Shown here in pieces: positions 60,127-64,000 of a DNA stretch of 64,000 nucleotides. The notes beneath the pieces were generated by a model that saw only the letters and a program-made list of their open reading frames with translations, made no database searches and was not told the origin of the DNA. The DNA comes from Bog-473 sp963821755. GTDB taxonomy: Bacteria; Actinomycetota; Acidimicrobiia; Acidimicrobiales; RAAP-2. Location: NCBI GenBank assembly GCA_963821755.1, contig CAWGEX010000002.1:868001-932000 (forward strand), in the 5' to 3' direction. Within the stretch, counting starts at the first letter, position 1. Each line of letters starts with the position of its first letter. The translations under genes were made by a program, and so were the position numbers.

Positions 60127-60480
60127 TCAGTCCTCAAAGGCCTGACGTAACCGCACGGCAATGAGCTCCTCGACCAGCGGTTGGGGAAGTGGCGTGTCGA
60201 TCGGGAATTGGAGGGTCCCTTTCGACGTGGCGTACTGGGCGACGTCGTGGCGGAGGGCTGGAATCACGGATCCACTGTGAGGAAAGTAGCTCAGATGGGT
60301 CTTGAACGCAGCGAATCCCGCAACAATTTTCCCCCGCAGCCTGAAGGCGGGCATGCCATACGAGATGCATTGTTCAGCGTCGGGAATGACGCCAAGAATG
60401 GTCTGACGCAGCTCACGCAAGGTTGCCCGCTTGGGCTCGTCGAGCGTCTCAAGGTAGGCGTCAACCTCTTCCTTTGACAT
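60127..60480 (-). CDS. DUF1801/YdhG-like protein
   Basis: The 117-residue protein matches this fold: EEVDAYLETLDEPKRATL, CISYGMPAFRLRGKIVAGFA and LQFPIDTPLPQPLVEELI. A role as iron chaperone has been proposed for relatives; none is shown here. Length is normal. Confidence 0.9.
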   Translation of the reverse strand: MSKEEVDAYLETLDEPKRATLRELRQTILGVIPDAEQCISYGMPAFRLRGKIVAGFAAFKTHLSYFPHSGSVIPALRHDVAQYATSKGTLQFPIDTPLPQPLVEELIAVRLRQAFED

Positions 60481-60496
60481 GGCCTCGGTCGAAGAC

Positions 60497-62518
60497 TCAG
60501 CGCGGCGCCTGGCGACGTGATCGCTGGAGATGCGAAGGAAACTTGACCCGACTCAGTGGTCCCCTGTGACGACTCGTATGGCGCAGAGGGACCGCGCTCG
60601 TGTGCAAGTGGCTGTGCAGCCAGCGTCGCCGGCCGGTCCAAGAGATGGCGAGGAGGGCCAGGCCGGCGAGCAGCAGACTGGACCCGACCGTGACGAGTGG
60701 GAGGAAGGTCGCACCGGTAAAGGCCAACAACGGAGACGCACTGGGCGCTGCGGCCGACGGCGTGGTCGAAGCGTTTGCCGCCACGACCGCGGCGCTCGGG
60801 CTGCAACTCGGTCTTGGGACTACGGTGCCGGCCGCGCTGGTGATGCAGGCGTCGACGTTGGCGGTGGGCGCGCTCAAGACAGTGGCCCCGTGAGCGACCG
60901 CCCAGGTGTAGGCATCGTTCGGCAGGTTGGGATCGGCGAGGTTGGCCCAGATGTTGCTGTAGAAGACGGGTTGGAGTTGACCGGCTTGCGGCACCGGCGG
61001 CGGACCGTTGCTTTGACAGGGACCGCCATCACCGTTGAAGAACGGGATGAAGCCCACCACGACGTTGAAGCCGCCCGGCAGGCCCGAGACGCTCCAGTTT
61101 CCCTGCGCGTCGGTCATGGCCAGTGCGCCGTTGCCGCTGGCATCGAGTACGAACACGCAGACGTTGGCCAACGGCACCGGGCCGGTCGTGTCGACGTGCC
61201 CCGACAGGACCACCTGCGGCGTGGCGCAGGCCGCGGTCGGGAGCGCGGCCGCACCGAGGCAGGCGATGATTCCGGAGCTGCCGGCGTCGACCGTCGTGGC
61301 CCCGGGGGGTGGGGTGATGACGTGCTCATCGGTCCCGCTCAACGGCTGGTTGATGTACCACGAGGGAACGGGTGTGGGCAGGATCGGTTGGCTACAGTCG
61401 CCGTTGGCCGTGGTGTAGAAGGCCAGGTTGAACGGGCCGGACTCAAGGGTGGTGAATGACCAGGTGCCGTCGCCCCCCACGTTGGTGAAGTTGGTCTGGC
61501 CCGGGAAGGCGGCCGGTGAGAAGACGACGCAGCTGTTGGGGATCGCCGCACCGGTGGCGGCGTCGCGCAAGACCCCCGATGTCGTCGTCATCACCGGGAC
61601 GGGGTAGGTGATGGTGACCGAGCCTTCGCCGGTGTTGGTCGAGCTGGACAGCACGGTCGTACTCGGGTCGTTGAAGCCCGAACCGCCGCCACCGGCGCCT
61701 GAAAAGACGCCCAAGGGATCGCTGACGCCGCCGCCTCCGCCACCGAAATAGCCTCCGCCTCCGCCACCGCCCGAGCTCACGAGCGGGCCCGGAAAATCTG
61801 AAGCCCCGCCACTGCCGCCGGCGCCTGGGTTGCTGGGCGCCATGGCCGGGCCGCCGCCGGCCGAGCCGTTGGCGGAGGGGCCCTGGTTACCGGCTCCGCC
61901 CCCACCGCCGGCGGCCAGGGTGCCCCCGAGCCCAACCACGCTAGGGACGAAGGTGCTGGTCGCATCCGAGCCTGGGCCGTTGCTGCCACCCGCACCCGCG
62001 ACCTCGCCGGCGTCGCCACCGGCGCCCCCGCCCCCGCCCACCGCGAGCAGCAGCGTGGCCGTTGGATTGACCTCGAACACGAACGACCCCCCACCGCCCC
62101 ACCCACCGGTCGGATCGGGTCCGCCTGACCCGCCTGGGGCGCCCCCACCGCCGAAGTCGCCGCCGGGAAACGGGGACGTGCCTTGGAGGACCGAGAGATT
62201 CTCGCCCGAGAACACCGGCACCGTGGCCACCATCGCGCCGCCGGGTCCGCCGAGGCCGCCCGCGGCCGATGACCCGCCCGAGCCGCCCGCCATGGTGACC
62301 GTGATCGTCGAGACCCCGTCGGGGACAGTCCACTGCTGGGTCGTTCCCGCCGTCCCGAAACTGACCGTACATGTCGTCGCGTCACACGAGGGTGTGGGGT
62401 CAGCCGACGCCTTTGCAGGGTGGATCACTCCGGTGGCGAGCACGCCCAGCGCTGCGGTGACGACCAGCACGGCGAGCGCGCCACGACTGGTCCGGTGATT
62501 GGAAACGACAACGTGCAC
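60497..62518 (-). CDS. Glycine-rich secreted surface protein with LAFTG sorting signal
   Basis: The 673-residue protein starts at GTG 62516-62518 (AAGGAG upstream) with a signal peptide (about 1-45; TSRGALAVLVVTAALGVLAT). A very Gly-rich region (about 80-275) with GGGGGAGG blocks is followed by two Ig-like/CarboxypepD_reg-like modules (SGVLRDAATGAAIPNSCVVF; LSGHVDTTGPVPLANVCVFV). It ends with LLAFTG, a hydrophobic segment and an Arg cluster (GRRRW), the layout of a sortase substrate. About 42 further basic residues follow, which is long for such signals; a shifted stop codon is possible. Confidence 0.85.
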   Translation of the reverse strand: MHVVVSNHRTSRGALAVLVVTAALGVLATGVIHPAKASADPTPSCDATTCTVSFGTAGTTQQWTVPDGVSTITVTMAGGSGGSSAAGGLGGPGGAMVATVPVFSGENLSVLQGTSPFPGGDFGGGGAPGGSGGPDPTGGWGGGGSFVFEVNPTATLLLAVGGGGGAGGDAGEVAGAGGSNGPGSDATSTFVPSVVGLGGTLAAGGGGGAGNQGPSANGSAGGGPAMAPSNPGAGGSGGASDFPGPLVSSGGGGGGGYFGGGGGGVSDPLGVFSGAGGGGSGFNDPSTTVLSSSTNTGEGSVTITYPVPVMTTTSGVLRDAATGAAIPNSCVVFSPAAFPGQTNFTNVGGDGTWSFTTLESGPFNLAFYTTANGDCSQPILPTPVPSWYINQPLSGTDEHVITPPPGATTVDAGSSGIIACLGAAALPTAACATPQVVLSGHVDTTGPVPLANVCVFVLDASGNGALAMTDAQGNWSVSGLPGGFNVVVGFIPFFNGDGGPCQSNGPPPVPQAGQLQPVFYSNIWANLADPNLPNDAYTWAVAHGATVLSAPTANVDACITSAAGTVVPRPSCSPSAAVVAANASTTPSAAAPSASPLLAFTGATFLPLVTVGSSLLLAGLALLAISWTGRRRWLHSHLHTSAVPLRHTSRHRGPLSRVKFPSHLQRSRRQAPR

Positions 62519-62723
62519 CTGCGGCTCTCCTTCGAACAGCGGTCCATCAGGCATCCCTGAAGTGGCGAACACGTTATGGGGGTCCGGCCGGGAAACGGTG
62601 GATGCCGGGCTTGTCGGGCACGATCCAGATTCTGCCGGGCCTACGTTGTGCAACGGGACGACCCTGCCTGAGGGTCCCCTATCGCTCTGGCTTACTCGGA
62701 GGCTGAACGTCCGGCCAGGGTCG

Positions 62724-62945
62724 CTACTTCCGCCTTTTCCGTGGAATCTCTCCGGTGAGAATTTCGTACAGGGTGACTTCGCGCGTCCATTGGTCCCGCT
62801 GGGTCGAGAGGTGGTATCCGGCCGTGCGCTTGACACGGTGCCACCGGTGGCCGACCTTGTCCTTGGCCCACAGAGTGAACAAGATCAGCGGAGCGAAGGT
62901 GGCGAGCACGATGCTCATCGCGCATATCTTGAGTCCCCGTGACAT
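62724..62945 (-). CDS. Small membrane protein, 73 aa
   Basis: From the ATG at 62943-62945 (AGGAGAG upstream) the product has one membrane helix (CAMSIVLATFAPLILFTLWA) and a basic cytoplasmic tail ending in PRKRRK. No family recognised. It precedes the surface-protein gene in the same direction. Confidence 0.6.
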   Translation of the reverse strand: MSRGLKICAMSIVLATFAPLILFTLWAKDKVGHRWHRVKRTAGYHLSTQRDQWTREVTLYEILTGEIPRKRRK

Positions 62946-63253
62946 TCTCTCCTGCCCTTCCTGTACCGGAGCGTCAGGCGCAATGGCCCGCGGCACTTGG
63001 GCCGCTCTCCCCCGTGTGCAGCCTCTCGGGGAAACACGCTCCAAATGGCCGCCGAAATCAGCCAACTCCTGTCAATTCTCGGACGTGATTCACCATGATG
63101 GCAGGTCCGGAGTGTCTCCGGCCTCGCCCCAACGTAATGATCCCCTGATGCAGGTACAGCCGGGGTCAACCGCCACCGGACGTCCTCCGTACGACACGCG
63201 GTACCGGTACCGGTGCCGATCACGAATCCCGCGACTTCGAGCCTTCGGGCCGG
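62946..63253. other. Intergenic stretch, nothing firm
   Basis: About 308 bases. A KpnI-like near-palindrome GGTACCGGTACCGGTGCC lies at about 63200-63217; otherwise nothing was seen. Confidence 0.4.
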
Positions 63254-64000
63254 TCAGGGCAAGACGAACCTCAGGTTGTTCCGCAGGAGGGCCAGCACCT
63301 GCTGCGAGACGACCTCCCCGCCGGCGGCCGTCATATGGGTGCCATCAGGAGCGCGCACATTGACCACCTCGCCCGAAGCGTTGGTGATGAAGGCGGTGTA
63401 GGTGCCCGGCGGATTCCCGAGCAGGGCCCAGGTGCTGAGGTAGTTGACGGGCGGCTTGGCGAGCGCGGCCTGTTGCTGCACGATCGTGTTCAGGTCGTCC
63501 ATCTTGGCGGACAAGTCGGTGTTCTGCATCGGTGGCATGCCGACCCAGATCACCTTGGCCCCACCACTGCCGGCCAGTTGCATGAAGGCGGCCACCCGGG
63601 CCGTGTACATGGGGTTCCACTGCGCCGAGGTGTACGGGACGTCCGGTGGGCCGGGAAAGTCCTGTGGGTCGTTGGCCCCGATCATGATCACCACGACCTG
63701 GGGAGTGACCTTGGCCAGGTCGGACTGCAGCTCCGTCGGCCAGTTGAAATAGTCGGGACGGGTGAGTCCGGTGCTCTCGTGGGCATCGAGCGTGGCGGTG
63801 ACCACGCCGGTGTTGGCCAGGTCGTTCTGCAGCGGCCCGCCCAGGTCGATCCCCAGCGAGTCCCCGACGATGAGGACACGCAGGGGGTTGGCGGCACTCG
63901 GATGGAGGGCGGAGACCGCCGTGGTCGACGTGGTGGTTGATCCGCCCGGATCGGTGGAGGGTGCGGGGCCTCCCGCCGGCAACGTGTGTTCGTGGTGCGA
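63254..64000 (-). CDS. SGNH hydrolase, DUF459-like (runs off right edge)
   Basis: The frame is open to the end of the window (at least 248 residues). It has the block I motif VLIVGDSLGIDLGG, the GAND block III and APDGTHMTAAGG with the catalytic Asp and His. A Thr/Ser/Pro-rich segment (STTTSTTAVS) precedes the domain, as in an exported protein whose membrane anchor or signal lies outside. It may modify cell-envelope glycans or esters. Confidence 0.85.
   Translation of the reverse strand, partial: SHHEHTLPAGGPAPSTDPGGSTTTSTTAVSALHPSAANPLRVLIVGDSLGIDLGGPLQNDLANTGVVTATLDAHESTGLTRPDYFNWPTELQSDLAKVTPQVVVIMIGANDPQDFPGPPDVPYTSAQWNPMYTARVAAFMQLAGSGGAKVIWVGMPPMQNTDLSAKMDDLNTIVQQQAALAKPPVNYLSTWALLGNPPGTYTAFITNASGEVVNVRAPDGTHMTAAGGEVVSQQVLALLRNNLRFVLP

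Overview
The window is 64 kb of high-GC DNA with a typical actinobacterial gene order: glyA, rpiB, a Sua5-like gene, prmC, prfA, rpmE, rho, thrC, hom and lysA lie together, and a phosphomutase-like / DUF3090 / SCO1664-family trio lies near 55 kb. An F420-hydrogenase beta-type protein, DUF3151, an Asn-rich Rho and many apparently leaderless promoters (TAnnnT, 6-8 bases, then ATG or GTG with no Shine-Dalgarno) also fit Actinomycetota. The class Acidimicrobiia is my best guess from the overall gene repertoire, but it is an inference. No rRNA, CRISPR array, prophage or intact transposon was seen.

Layout. 1-11.5 kb: housekeeping block on the minus strand (serine/glycine, ribose 5-phosphate, release factor and its methylase, L31, Rho, Thr and Lys biosynthesis) with one thiolase-like gene inserted on the plus strand, ending at a tRNA-Arg(CCG). 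11.6-20.6 kb: accessory island with HxlR and TetR regulators, four SAM methyltransferases, SDR plus DUF3237, a PhyH oxygenase, and several decayed gene remnants. 20.9-24.8 kb: uppP (split) and a metal-efflux block (permease-YHS fusion and a CDF transporter) behind a CsoR-like operator and a csoR stump. 24.9-27.6 kb: two hotdog thioesterases and a GT2/GT25-like glycosyltransferase. 27.6-30.6 kb: a compact cluster of PqqD, HPr-kinase-like ATPase, small Tat-signal Thr-rich protein and nucleotidyltransferase, the most interesting candidate system here. 30.7-35.6 kb: DUF3151 and a MarR-controlled heterodimeric ABC exporter. 35.7-45.9 kb: PaaX-type regulator (split), desaturase, esterase, SDR, argS, a lipocalin-like protein, aconitase, and ArsR plus SRPBCC. 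46-59.3 kb: PIG-L deacetylase, DEAD helicase, Bcp, Fpg/Nei, FrhB-like protein, thioesterase, flavoprotein, kinase-like protein, uracil-DNA glycosylase, the phosphomutase/DUF3090/SCO1664 operon, a UGT-type glycosyltransferase, hydrolase, Nudix and GYD genes. 59.5-64 kb: small cytoplasmic proteins, a large Gly-rich surface protein with an LAFTG sorting signal, a small membrane protein and a partial SGNH hydrolase.

At least five reading frames (lysA, an alpha/beta hydrolase remnant, uppP, the nucleotidyltransferase twice, the PaaX-type regulator), and possibly the Tat protein, are interrupted by what looks each time like a single extra base. The uniform direction suggests sequence artefact (insertion errors) at least as much as biology, so these genes are annotated over their full inferred extent with the break described.
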